41,208 nt of DNA, taken from IMG/VR virus record IMGVR_UViG_3300027896_000093, positions 1 through 41,208 of that record; one strand, 5' to 3'. Shown one piece after another: positions 15,565 through 24,700 of the stretch (positions within the stretch are counted from its first letter, which is position 1; each line of letters opens with the position of its first letter). A program made the position numbers and the translations under genes. This DNA is from a virus. The notes under the pieces were generated by a model. It had not been told where the DNA came from. It searched no databases and was given only the letters and a program-made list of their open reading frames with translations.

Positions 15565-16719
15565 ATGCTTAATGATTATACTAATTTATCATTTCCAACA
15601 AGCTTTAATATAGTTGTAGCTGAACAAGTTACCGAAAAAAATCTTCTTGAAAGAAAGCGTATTCCAATGAAATTTTGGATACAGTATCCTGATGTATATG
15701 ATTTGACTCCTCCTGAGCTTACCCTTTTGGTAAATCCTAATACTTTTAATATGAGTTTCTCTAAAAAAATAAATCCTACTTTTACAAGACAAGGTATAAT
15801 TGTCGAGCACTGGGGGGAAATGCTGGATACAATTAATGTGGAAGGTCAAATAGGAGCTTATTATATTTATACAGGAAATAGTTCTTTGAATAACTCAAGT
15901 AATAATAGACTTGTTGGTGGTGAGCCTACTTCTGTGAATTTAACTAGAACAGATAGAGCTTCTTCACCTTCTTTTAGAAATATATATTCTTTATATTTAC
16001 TTTATAAAAATAATGGATATGTCTATACAGAAAGTAGATCTGATATAAATATTAATGTACAAACAATCAGCCTTGTTCAAACCAGATTAGATAGACAACA
16101 AAATTATAAAAAACTAGATGCTAAAAACAGAATTGATAAAATTGGATCAGTATTTTTCCAATATGATGATTCTGTGTATGAAGGTTCTTTCGATGAATTC
16201 ACAATGGAAGAAGATGCTAAAAATCCATTTACACTTAAGTACAGTTTTCAATTTACAGTAAGACAAAGACTGATCATAGAATCCCCAAACAAAACAGGAT
16301 TGACAACATATGCATCGACCAAAAGCACTGTTTCAGTAATAACAGGTCCTTCAGAGTCTACGACGGAAGGACAACTTGAAAATCTTCCTGATTTAACTAT
16401 AGCTGAGTGGGAACTTCCTAAAGAGATTATAGTTAAGACTTTATCATCACAAATACAAGAAAGTATTAATACAACTAGTGCTTATAATCCTTTAGATTCT
16501 ACACAAACAAGTACTTTAAATAACATAGTTCAGGAAAAAGTAAACGCTATTGTAACAAAAGATTATTCTGCCAATAATGCTGCAGATAATGCTGTTCGTG
16601 GGTTTTTTCAGAATCAAAAAAGTGAAATTACCACAAAAGCTGAAGCATCTAGTGATGCTGACATGGTAATACGACATGTTATTAAACAAACAAAACTATA
16701 TCAACCGGTGGGGATTTAA
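15565..16719 (+). CDS. Tail tube-like/baseplate hub protein, long paralog
   Basis: 384 residues, start ATG with AGGATA upstream and two bases after the previous stop. Residues about 45-232 repeat the neighbour's domain: LLVNPNTFNMSFSKKINPTF, VEHWGEMLDTINVEGQIGAY, LYLLYKNNGYVYTE and YEGSFDEFTMEEDAKNPFTL. An insertion of about 45 residues, polar and Asn/Ser-rich, separates the second and third motifs. Residues about 235-384 are a unique polar, partly helical tail with no counterpart in the short paralog; it may contact the hub or spike. Its TAA overlaps the ATG of the hub gene. The function is inferred from duplication and position. Confidence 0.55.
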   Translation: MLNDYTNLSFPTSFNIVVAEQVTEKNLLERKRIPMKFWIQYPDVYDLTPPELTLLVNPNTFNMSFSKKINPTFTRQGIIVEHWGEMLDTINVEGQIGAYYIYTGNSSLNNSSNNRLVGGEPTSVNLTRTDRASSPSFRNIYSLYLLYKNNGYVYTESRSDININVQTISLVQTRLDRQQNYKKLDAKNRIDKIGSVFFQYDDSVYEGSFDEFTMEEDAKNPFTLKYSFQFTVRQRLIIESPNKTGLTTYASTKSTVSVITGPSESTTEGQLENLPDLTIAEWELPKEIIVKTLSSQIQESINTTSAYNPLDSTQTSTLNNIVQEKVNAIVTKDYSANNAADNAVRGFFQNQKSEITTKAEASSDADMVIRHVIKQTKLYQPVGI

Positions 16720-19049
16720 TGGCAACAGAAACAGCACAACTTGCTAAAAACACCTATAGACAAAAAAAAGTAATAGCACGAGCACCTGATGCGGTAGTGC
16801 TTATTAATAACCAACCATCTATAGAGGTCTGTCCTATATGTCATGCTCAAATGAATTTATCTGAATACATTACTTCTATTACGACAAGTCTTTCAAATAA
16901 CACAACAGTAGGTACGGCTAATATTGTTATAACTATACCAAGGCACGGACATAATACAAATTATCTAGTACGTGGTGGAAAAATATATGGTCTTCGATTA
17001 ATGGACGAAATAGATATATATTTTAAAAGCTACTTTAAAGATTCTTCTGGGGAATACAAATATTATAAAGCTTTTTGGGGAGTAATAACTGAGCTAGCAG
17101 AATCTTACAATGACGGTCTTCAGACAATTACAATTAACTGCCAATCAATGTTAAAGTGGATGCAGCTAATGCAAACCAATGTACACCCAGCCGCAGTAGC
17201 TCTTCAATATGTTATGTCTAGCGGAGCTGCTGGTGCGGCTATCTATGCCGGTAAATCTTTTGCAGGTATGAATCCTTATGAAATAATATATTTATTAGTC
17301 AATGTGTCTTTCTTAAATATTGTACATCCAGTTGTTTTTGAAAAAGAAGGACCTGAGACACCGGGCAATCCCTTTACTTATAAAGATAACGACTTAATGA
17401 AAGCTTGGGTAGATAAGTTTTCCAGAATAAAACAAGCTTTAAGAATGTTTGGTACATCAGATAAGTCTTTTTTAAATATCAGTAATCCTGATTTTGAAGA
17501 AGGAAAAAAACAATATCTTAGTCAAGCATACCCAAAAGCAGTAGATGCAGCCGCTTCTAATATACCCAATATTGCTACAAAAATTTTATATGACAGTTCT
17601 CTTTTAAAAAACTTTAAACCTTTTTTTAAACCAGACGAACAACAACAGCTTGATCCTATTCAAAGCTCATATCAAAGTAACCTTGAAATAATAAATGAAA
17701 CAAAATTATACACAGGCTTTGAGTTTTATTTAGACACAACAGGAGAATTTATATTTAAGCCTCCATTTTGGAATTTAGATGTGAGAGACAATCCTATATT
17801 TGTAATAAAAGATGATGAAATATTAAGTTGGGATATTATCGAATCAGAAGCCGAAATTGTTACTAGAGTAGAGGTGATGGGACGCTTAAATCAACAAGTT
17901 CCAGGTCAATCTGTTGCTAGTACAAGAGGTGTGTATACAGATTATAATCTAGCAAGAAAATTTGGTTTGCGCTGTAATAATATTACTGGTTATTTGTGTA
18001 ATACAAAAGAAAGCTGCTATTATCATGCTATAAGCGAAATGGAACGTATAAATGCTGGAAGATTTACTGGGAGTCTAGCTATTATCGGTAGACCAGAATT
18101 AAAACTAGGATTTCCTGTTTATATAGAAAGTAAAGATAGTTTTGTATATGTTGAGAATATTCAACATAATTTTTCTTTTGGAGGTACCCACACAACACAG
18201 GTACAGTTTTCATCAATGAGAAGAAAATATGTTGGCCCTGAAAATAAAGGAATACGTACTCCAGATGATGTTAAAAATGTAGCCCCATTTAGTATAAACG
18301 GCGAATCTACAATGCTGGTTTTACAAGGTTACACAGCTGATGATGTTGTAAGGCAAAAACAATTAGAAAGTTCAATGAAGACAGCAGCACAGACACAAGC
18401 ATCCGTTATAAAAAAAGATGTTAACAACAGTACCGCTCCCACAAACCCCATTACCGTTGCTGATAAAGAGGCGCACGGTGATCCTGCATTTAATGCGGCA
18501 CAAAATACACTTATAAAAACAAATCGATACGGTACATATATTGAAAAAGATTTATCTGATTCTCTTGTGCAAGAGGTGCTTAAAAAAATGGAAAACGCTA
18601 AAGCTAAAGATAGTACAACAGAATATTTAGCTATTTTAGATTATGCTATTCCAGTAAGTGATGAAAACGGCTATGAATTAATAGGTATTTTTGAAAATGG
18701 CAGGACTTTTAAACTTTTGCAAGACGGCACACTTCAAAAGAAAGGTCCTTTAAATGCCTTAGGCCAACAAATAGATAGAGCAAAATCACCTAGTAGAATA
18801 GCAAAATCTGATGTAACAAATAAGGTACAAGCTTCTGTTGATCAGAAAGCTTTAAAAGATCCAATTTCAGGTGGTTATACTTATTCTAATTATCAAGCGG
18901 CAACTTTAGCAAAACTTACTCCTACGGGTTCTAAAACAGCTTCTCAATGTATTTGCAACACTCTTGTTCAATTTGGGAATATACTACAACCTGAAACAAC
19001 AAGACAGGCTTTGATTCAAGATGCTAGAAGAAAGTTAGGGGGAGTATAA
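16719..19049 (+). CDS. Baseplate hub protein, gpD/gp27/XkdQ-like
   Basis: 776 residues. The motifs YYKAFWGVITELAESYNDGL and TITINCQSMLKWMQ (around residues 107-145) fit the first tube-like domain of late-control D / gp27 hubs. The segment FYLDTTGEFIFKPPFWNLDV, DDEILSWDIIESEAEIVTRV and the following VYIESKDSFVYVENIQHNF fit the second. The usual hub is about 350-400 residues; here there is an inserted helical part (about 165-320) and a C-terminal extension of about 250 residues. An N-terminal CPIC (Cys38, Cys41) is unusual and may bind metal. The protein forms the trimeric ring below the tube that holds the spike, encoded immediately downstream. Confidence 0.72.
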   Translation: MATETAQLAKNTYRQKKVIARAPDAVVLINNQPSIEVCPICHAQMNLSEYITSITTSLSNNTTVGTANIVITIPRHGHNTNYLVRGGKIYGLRLMDEIDIYFKSYFKDSSGEYKYYKAFWGVITELAESYNDGLQTITINCQSMLKWMQLMQTNVHPAAVALQYVMSSGAAGAAIYAGKSFAGMNPYEIIYLLVNVSFLNIVHPVVFEKEGPETPGNPFTYKDNDLMKAWVDKFSRIKQALRMFGTSDKSFLNISNPDFEEGKKQYLSQAYPKAVDAAASNIPNIATKILYDSSLLKNFKPFFKPDEQQQLDPIQSSYQSNLEIINETKLYTGFEFYLDTTGEFIFKPPFWNLDVRDNPIFVIKDDEILSWDIIESEAEIVTRVEVMGRLNQQVPGQSVASTRGVYTDYNLARKFGLRCNNITGYLCNTKESCYYHAISEMERINAGRFTGSLAIIGRPELKLGFPVYIESKDSFVYVENIQHNFSFGGTHTTQVQFSSMRRKYVGPENKGIRTPDDVKNVAPFSINGESTMLVLQGYTADDVVRQKQLESSMKTAAQTQASVIKKDVNNSTAPTNPITVADKEAHGDPAFNAAQNTLIKTNRYGTYIEKDLSDSLVQEVLKKMENAKAKDSTTEYLAILDYAIPVSDENGYELIGIFENGRTFKLLQDGTLQKKGPLNALGQQIDRAKSPSRIAKSDVTNKVQASVDQKALKDPISGGYTYSNYQAATLAKLTPTGSKTASQCICNTLVQFGNILQPETTRQALIQDARRKLGGV

Positions 19050-19051
19050 GT

Positions 19052-21100
19052 ATGACTTTTGTTAGAGAAGTACATCAGGGGTATAAAGATCCATCACAAA
19101 GATTTATAAAAACCGCTACCACATCCATCAGATTTGGTGAAATAGTAAGAGTAGATCCAGAAGAGATGACGGCTGACATAATCTGGTTAGATGGGGTAGG
19201 CTCTTATTATAAATTAAATATCTCTGCAGCCTATGCCGGATATCGTAGTTTTTTAGGAGCTATGCCCGCTAAAGGTGATTGGGTAATTTGCAGTTTTTCA
19301 AAAGCAGGTACCCTAACAAAGCCAGTTTTAGTACAGTTTATGCCAAAGGGTTATATTTCTGGTATAAATAATGATCTTATAAAACCTCCGCCTGAGTTGG
19401 AGGTTACTGGAGCGGCAACAGCATTACGCTTTAAAATGCAAAAGTTATATGAAGGAGAGTTGTACGGCGCATCAACCTACGGCAGTGAATTTTACTTAGA
19501 TCGAAATGTAACAATTTCTAACAGTGTGCTTAATGAAATTAATTTAAGGGCTTCTGATCAGACCATTTCTCTGAATGCTCTTAATAATGTGATTAATTCA
19601 GCTGGTGTAAAAACATCATCAGGTCTAATAACAAGAGACGCTTTAATTGCCCATCCTGACTTTCAAGTATACCAAGGAGTATCTAAATTTCCAATATTTT
19701 ATGATTTTGAAGGATTGCCCCATTTTATAGTCACATATGCTGATTTTATAACAAATGAATACCCCTATGGTAGACAGACTATAGATGACGGTAAATCTGC
19801 TTTTACTGAGCACAGAATTGATGTCGAAGAACTTACTACTCCTGTTATGAGCGTCTTAAAATCTAATAGTGGAGTAGATGTTGATTCTCCTTATAAAGAT
19901 CGTACTGATGGCACCATCGATCAACCTTTAGTAACACAAGTACTTGGTACTTTAGTGGGTAATGATTATGTAAGCGCAGAAGGTAAAAAGGTCTACGGTG
20001 TTGTTTTAAAACCTAAAATATTTTCAGACACAAAAGACGATGCAGCGGCTTCTCTTATAGAAGAAGCTTGTCTTATCAGTGATGGTAAAGATGAGACTGC
20101 AACATTAGCTGCTGCTTATACTTTAAAATTTCCAAAAACTAGTACTGCTTTTTACATAAATAAAGAAGGAAAATATTTAGCAAATATTGGGGCATCTTCT
20201 AGAATTGATTCGGCGGGTAGTGGAGAATCTGCTGAAATAAATCTTAACGGTCATGCAAAAGTAAGATTAGGTAAAAATACAGCTAGAGGACGTTCTCTTA
20301 CTCTTTATACGGATGGAGGAATACGTAGTAATATAGGTTTTGATAACGATAAAACCAGATCATGGGATGCTACTTTTAGAAAAGGGGTATCTTGGAATAT
20401 TTTAGGTAATGATGCTGATAAAACAGGTTTTATTTTAAATGTAAATGGAGATGTACGAGAGGTAATAGAAGGAAGTAAGTTTACAGAAATAAAAGGAAAC
20501 GATGTACGGCTTGTGCATGGTGTTATAGAAGATAGAATCTTTGGCAAAAAAATAGATAATTTTATCGGAGATAAGACTACAAATTATGGAGGAAATTATC
20601 AAGAGACTGTTGTACAGAGCTATGAACAGACCATAGGAACAGGTAGAAAAGTCTCCATACAAGCTCCTAACATTTTAAAAGGAAGCACAGTTGCTGATGA
20701 GACTAAAATCTTATTTGGTGATTCAACCCTTTCTATGCTTCTTGGTAGTAGAAAAGAAGACATAAAAGCAGGTAATCACTCTACTACAATTTTAGCAGGA
20801 AATAAATCAGTCAGTATCACTGCTGGAAACTACTCTATTAAGGTGACTGCAGGAAATATAAATATACAGACTAGTTTAGGTTCTTTAAACTTTAAGACCA
20901 CTGTGGGTACTGTAAATATTGAAGGGGCACTTGGAGTAAATATTAAAAGTGCGGGTCCTGTAAATATACAGGCTCCAAAAGTACAGGTAGGTTCTTTACC
21001 ACAAGGGGGCCCAGTAAATGATGGTCCTTGTGGTCAGCCTTGTTACTTTACTGGGGCTCGTCATATTGGTGCAAAAAGTGTGACTGTCAATACTATTTAG
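19052..21100 (+). CDS. Baseplate central spike protein (OB-fold plus triple beta-helix)
   Basis: 682 residues. Residues about 25-110 look like the OB-fold of gp5/gpV/VgrG spikes (RFGEIVRVDPEEMTADIIWL, then AMPAKGDWVICSF). The middle is a mixed domain. Residues about 463-645 have short alternating repeats (IKAGNHSTTILAGNKSVSIT, SIKVTAGNINIQTSLG, INIEGALG-type), typical of the triple-stranded beta-helix of spike tips. The chain ends with CGQPCYFTGARHIG, which could hold a metal or disulfide at the tip. There is no lysozyme domain between OB-fold and helix, unlike T4 gp5. It follows the hub gene directly. The stop is TAG. Confidence 0.8.
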   Translation: MTFVREVHQGYKDPSQRFIKTATTSIRFGEIVRVDPEEMTADIIWLDGVGSYYKLNISAAYAGYRSFLGAMPAKGDWVICSFSKAGTLTKPVLVQFMPKGYISGINNDLIKPPPELEVTGAATALRFKMQKLYEGELYGASTYGSEFYLDRNVTISNSVLNEINLRASDQTISLNALNNVINSAGVKTSSGLITRDALIAHPDFQVYQGVSKFPIFYDFEGLPHFIVTYADFITNEYPYGRQTIDDGKSAFTEHRIDVEELTTPVMSVLKSNSGVDVDSPYKDRTDGTIDQPLVTQVLGTLVGNDYVSAEGKKVYGVVLKPKIFSDTKDDAAASLIEEACLISDGKDETATLAAAYTLKFPKTSTAFYINKEGKYLANIGASSRIDSAGSGESAEINLNGHAKVRLGKNTARGRSLTLYTDGGIRSNIGFDNDKTRSWDATFRKGVSWNILGNDADKTGFILNVNGDVREVIEGSKFTEIKGNDVRLVHGVIEDRIFGKKIDNFIGDKTTNYGGNYQETVVQSYEQTIGTGRKVSIQAPNILKGSTVADETKILFGDSTLSMLLGSRKEDIKAGNHSTTILAGNKSVSITAGNYSIKVTAGNINIQTSLGSLNFKTTVGTVNIEGALGVNIKSAGPVNIQAPKVQVGSLPQGGPVNDGPCGQPCYFTGARHIGAKSVTVNTI

Positions 21101-21129
21101 ATTTTTGAGTTTGGGGAGTATTATTATAT

Positions 21130-21732
21130 ATGCTGAATGGAACACTATTATCAAATATATTAAAAGCTAAGATGGCCAGTAAGGGCATTTTAGGTAAGGA
21201 TATGCCTAGCTTTTGTGATGCTTTTGGTACAGCTGTAGTCACTTCTTTTTTAAGTATGAATATTGTTAACACTACCGATACCGGTATCATTGCTGTTGGC
21301 ACAGGTATAGGAAAACTTTCAGGACTTGTAGATACAGTACTTTCTCTTCAAATATTTGAAAAATTTATGACAAAAGGAATAAGGGGTATTCCAGTCAAAA
21401 GTTTTTCAGATGCTTTAGCTGAAGCTACAGTATTACATTTTAACACAGCTTCCATTATTAACACAACAAGTGCTGGGATTGCTGTAGGGACAGGTATTGG
21501 AAAAATATCAGGATTAGTTCCCACAGCTATGTCTACCTTAATGCTTACAAAAATGTTAAGCGGTGGTATTATGGGGATTGCAATTAAAGACTTTTGTGAT
21601 GCCTTTTCAGAGGCTTTTTGCCAACATGTAACTTCTTTAGGAATCGCTACTGTAGTTATTTCTGGAGCACCAGTGCTCGTTGGTGGCAGCCCAGTTCCGG
21701 GGGCTGGAGTTGGCTTGGGAAAAGTGAGTTAA
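21130..21732 (+). CDS. Three-repeat baseplate-region protein of unknown function
   Basis: 200 residues made of three tandem copies of a unit of about 62-66 residues: 2-67, 69-130 and 132-200. Each unit has a hydrophobic helix, a [ST]F[CS]DA[FL] motif (PSFCDAFGTA, KSFSDALAEA, KDFCDAFSEA), an [NS]xxx[IN]TT-like turn and a glycine-rich end (GTGIGKLSGLV, GTGIGKISGLV, GAGVGLGKV). GGGGAG lies 12 bases before the ATG. Position right after the spike suggests that it caps or surrounds the spike or is carried with it. A PAAR fold is not evident. I recognise no family. Confidence 0.55.
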   Translation: MLNGTLLSNILKAKMASKGILGKDMPSFCDAFGTAVVTSFLSMNIVNTTDTGIIAVGTGIGKLSGLVDTVLSLQIFEKFMTKGIRGIPVKSFSDALAEATVLHFNTASIINTTSAGIAVGTGIGKISGLVPTAMSTLMLTKMLSGGIMGIAIKDFCDAFSEAFCQHVTSLGIATVVISGAPVLVGGSPVPGAGVGLGKVS

Positions 21733-21747
21733 GATTAGGGGTTAGTG

Positions 21748-24700
21748 ATGCCTATTGATTTTGGACAATTTATAATAAGAAAGCCAAGAGTATCCTCAAT
21801 AAATGCTAATACAACCAAAGCACCGAGTTCTGAGGGCACTTTGACTTACAAACCGGCTTTTCAAATATATTATAATGGCTCCTGCACTACTGCAGAATTA
21901 ATTATCACACATAAAAGGATATATACACTTATTGATTTATCACCAGCCCCGTATACAGATTCTTTTGTTTTAGAAATTGAGGGTCAAACCTTACAACAAG
22001 TACTGAATTCTTTTGTAGGATATCCTAATTATATAATAACTACAGAACCAAATGCAGTATTAACTAGCAAAGCTCTTTTTATAGGATTTAATCGCACTAG
22101 CATAAAAGGAAGCATTAATAGTCTAACTGTTTATTATTACACAGAAGATGAATATTTTGTAAACGTAAACACAGAAGGTGATATAGGCAGTCCTTTTGCT
22201 TCGACAGATGTATCAATTCCTGACAATACTATAAATGTACCTAAAGATCGTTTTGCAAATGGTGATATTGTAAAACTATCTTCCACAGGAACTTTACCTG
22301 CCCCGTTAACTGCAAGTATTTCCTATTATGTGGTCCAAGCAGGAACAACTAATGTGAAATTATCTCTAAGTTCTGGCGGATCTGTAATAGATCTTACTAC
22401 AACAGGCAGCGGTGGCTTTATAGGAAAAACAACAACTTCGGTAGATTGGAAAAAAAATGATTTTTCATTCAGTAATGAAATGAGCCGTTGGTTTGTGGAT
22501 GCAGGCTATATTTTAGATCAAACAAATATCACTGTACCTTTAAATGGAGTCACGCCTATTGCTGATGGAATATCTATAGATTTTTATAATACATTAAATA
22601 GTGCTGATAAAGATTTATCAAAAATAGTGTCATATACTGATTTTACTTTAGCAAGCTCCATTTCTGAGGCTATAACCAGTATTTTATTTCCAGCCTCTCC
22701 TGTTCTTATACCTAGCACTTTTGAATTAAAAATAAATCAAAATGTACAAACTGAGGGGATAAACTATAAACTTAGATACGGTAATCCTGCTGTACTGGTA
22801 GCAAAGAATCCAGAGCCTTATAATATTACAGGTAGTACCAACATATTTAAAATTCGATATAATGATAATTCTATACAAACTTTCATATTATCTATAGGTA
22901 GTTTAAACGCAAAAGATATAGCTAATCTTATAAATTTAACAACTACAGATATTCAAGCTTTTGTATCTATAGATACAAATAATCTTAACCGTCTCGGTAT
23001 TCAAACAATAAAAGGCACAGCTTATAATAGATTTATGATAGAGGACGGTTCTGCAAATCCGGTATTAGGATTTGATAATTCTTCAGGAGTTAAAGGTGAT
23101 GGAATTGGCTCTATTGCTTTTCTCAGCTCTTTTCCAGATGAAGATGACACTCCTACATCCCTCACAAACACAGTAAGAGTAACAGGCCCCAGTTCTGTTA
23201 CAGATAGACCCTTTTTAGGTATTAATACAGATGATTTTTCTTTGTCTGAAAATAATATTTTAAAAAAACAAGGTGTTGACTATCTTGTGGATACTTCTGG
23301 ATTAGTGACTTTTAGCTATGCAATTACTGACGAGAATCTTGCAAGTGCTATTTTAAAACTTGATACTGAATTATTTGCAAATGATTATACTGTCTATGAA
23401 GATACAAAATTACTATTACTTAATACAGACTATACAATAAACATAGAACAAGGTTGGATTAATTTAACTACAGCAGCTTTGCCTGATAAAGTATATACGG
23501 TCACTTATAAAAACACTGCATTAGGCCTCATAGAACAAGAAGTGTTACTAGGAAAAAAAGCAACAGTTATTTCAACCGTTAAGGGGCCTTATCTTTTCGG
23601 TACTGTTAATTCTTTGGAAGTAGTTGTGGATTCAGATACTGTACAGGTCTTTGTATTTCCAGAAGATTTTGAACAACAGACTGCACAAGTAGTATCTATC
23701 ATTAATGAATCAGCTACAGGATTCACAGCTTCTAATAGTAACGGATTCTTGGTACTTGAGACAGATATTGCAGGTCTTCAAAAAATTATTTCTATAAAAA
23801 ACGGGAACCCGACATTGGGTTTTACAAACAATCAACAAAATAGCGGTAAAGGAGCTGTTGGTGGTGAGATTTCTTTAAAAATTAAAAATCCTCCTATGGC
23901 GATAAGTCAACTATCATTGCCTAGCGGCGGAGACACTATAATTATAAAAAATAATGATATATCTACACGCTATCCCGCTGGAGCAGTAATTCAAATACAA
24001 AATGATTTTTATACAGTGTATCAAACAACTTTAGATACCACAGCTAATTTAATCAGTAAGCTTTCTGGAACTTTTACAATAATAGCAGATGTTAATGATA
24101 AGTTCATATACACAACAGACGGTACAGAAAATACAATAACTTTAACAGCAGGAAGTAATATTCCTGTAGAAGTCATAGTGAGTGAATTTAATAAAGCTGT
24201 ACCCAATTCTGCTGAAGTATTCTATTGGAATAATTCAAAAAGAATAAAAATAAAATCTCTTACTTCAAGTTCTCTTTCTTCTATACAGGTAAAAAACGGT
24301 AACGCTAATAGAACTCTTGGTTTTGATAATTCAGACTTAGATACAGGTAGCCCCGACACATTAATACAAATAGACAGTACTTTTACTTCTTCTTATATTA
24401 ACCCCGATCTGTATACGACTGCGGGAACTGTTACATTTCTTACAGAAGCTGCTGTGAAAGCGCAAGTTCCTAAAAATGACAATAAAATTATATTTAACGG
24501 ATATTTAATTAATCACTATTCAAAAGATATTTTAATAAGGGTAAATAAAAAATATATTTATAAGGTAATTAATTCTTCTTATAATTCTGGTCTAACCACA
24601 GTGTTGTTAGGTACAAAACTGTACACTCCTATACTAGAAGACTCAGTCATCGAATATACATCTAGGCCCATTATACAAGAAGGTGCTGTTGATTTGTATT

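Noticed and set aside
19052-21100. Lysozyme domain in the spike as in T4 gp5
   Set aside because: No catalytic Glu-x8-Asp-type lysozyme motif or suitable domain is seen between the OB-fold and the beta-helix.
21093-21302. Minus-strand small genes opposite the + tail genes
   Set aside because: They lack ribosome binding sites, overlap well-supported genes in full, and have unlikely composition for proteins.
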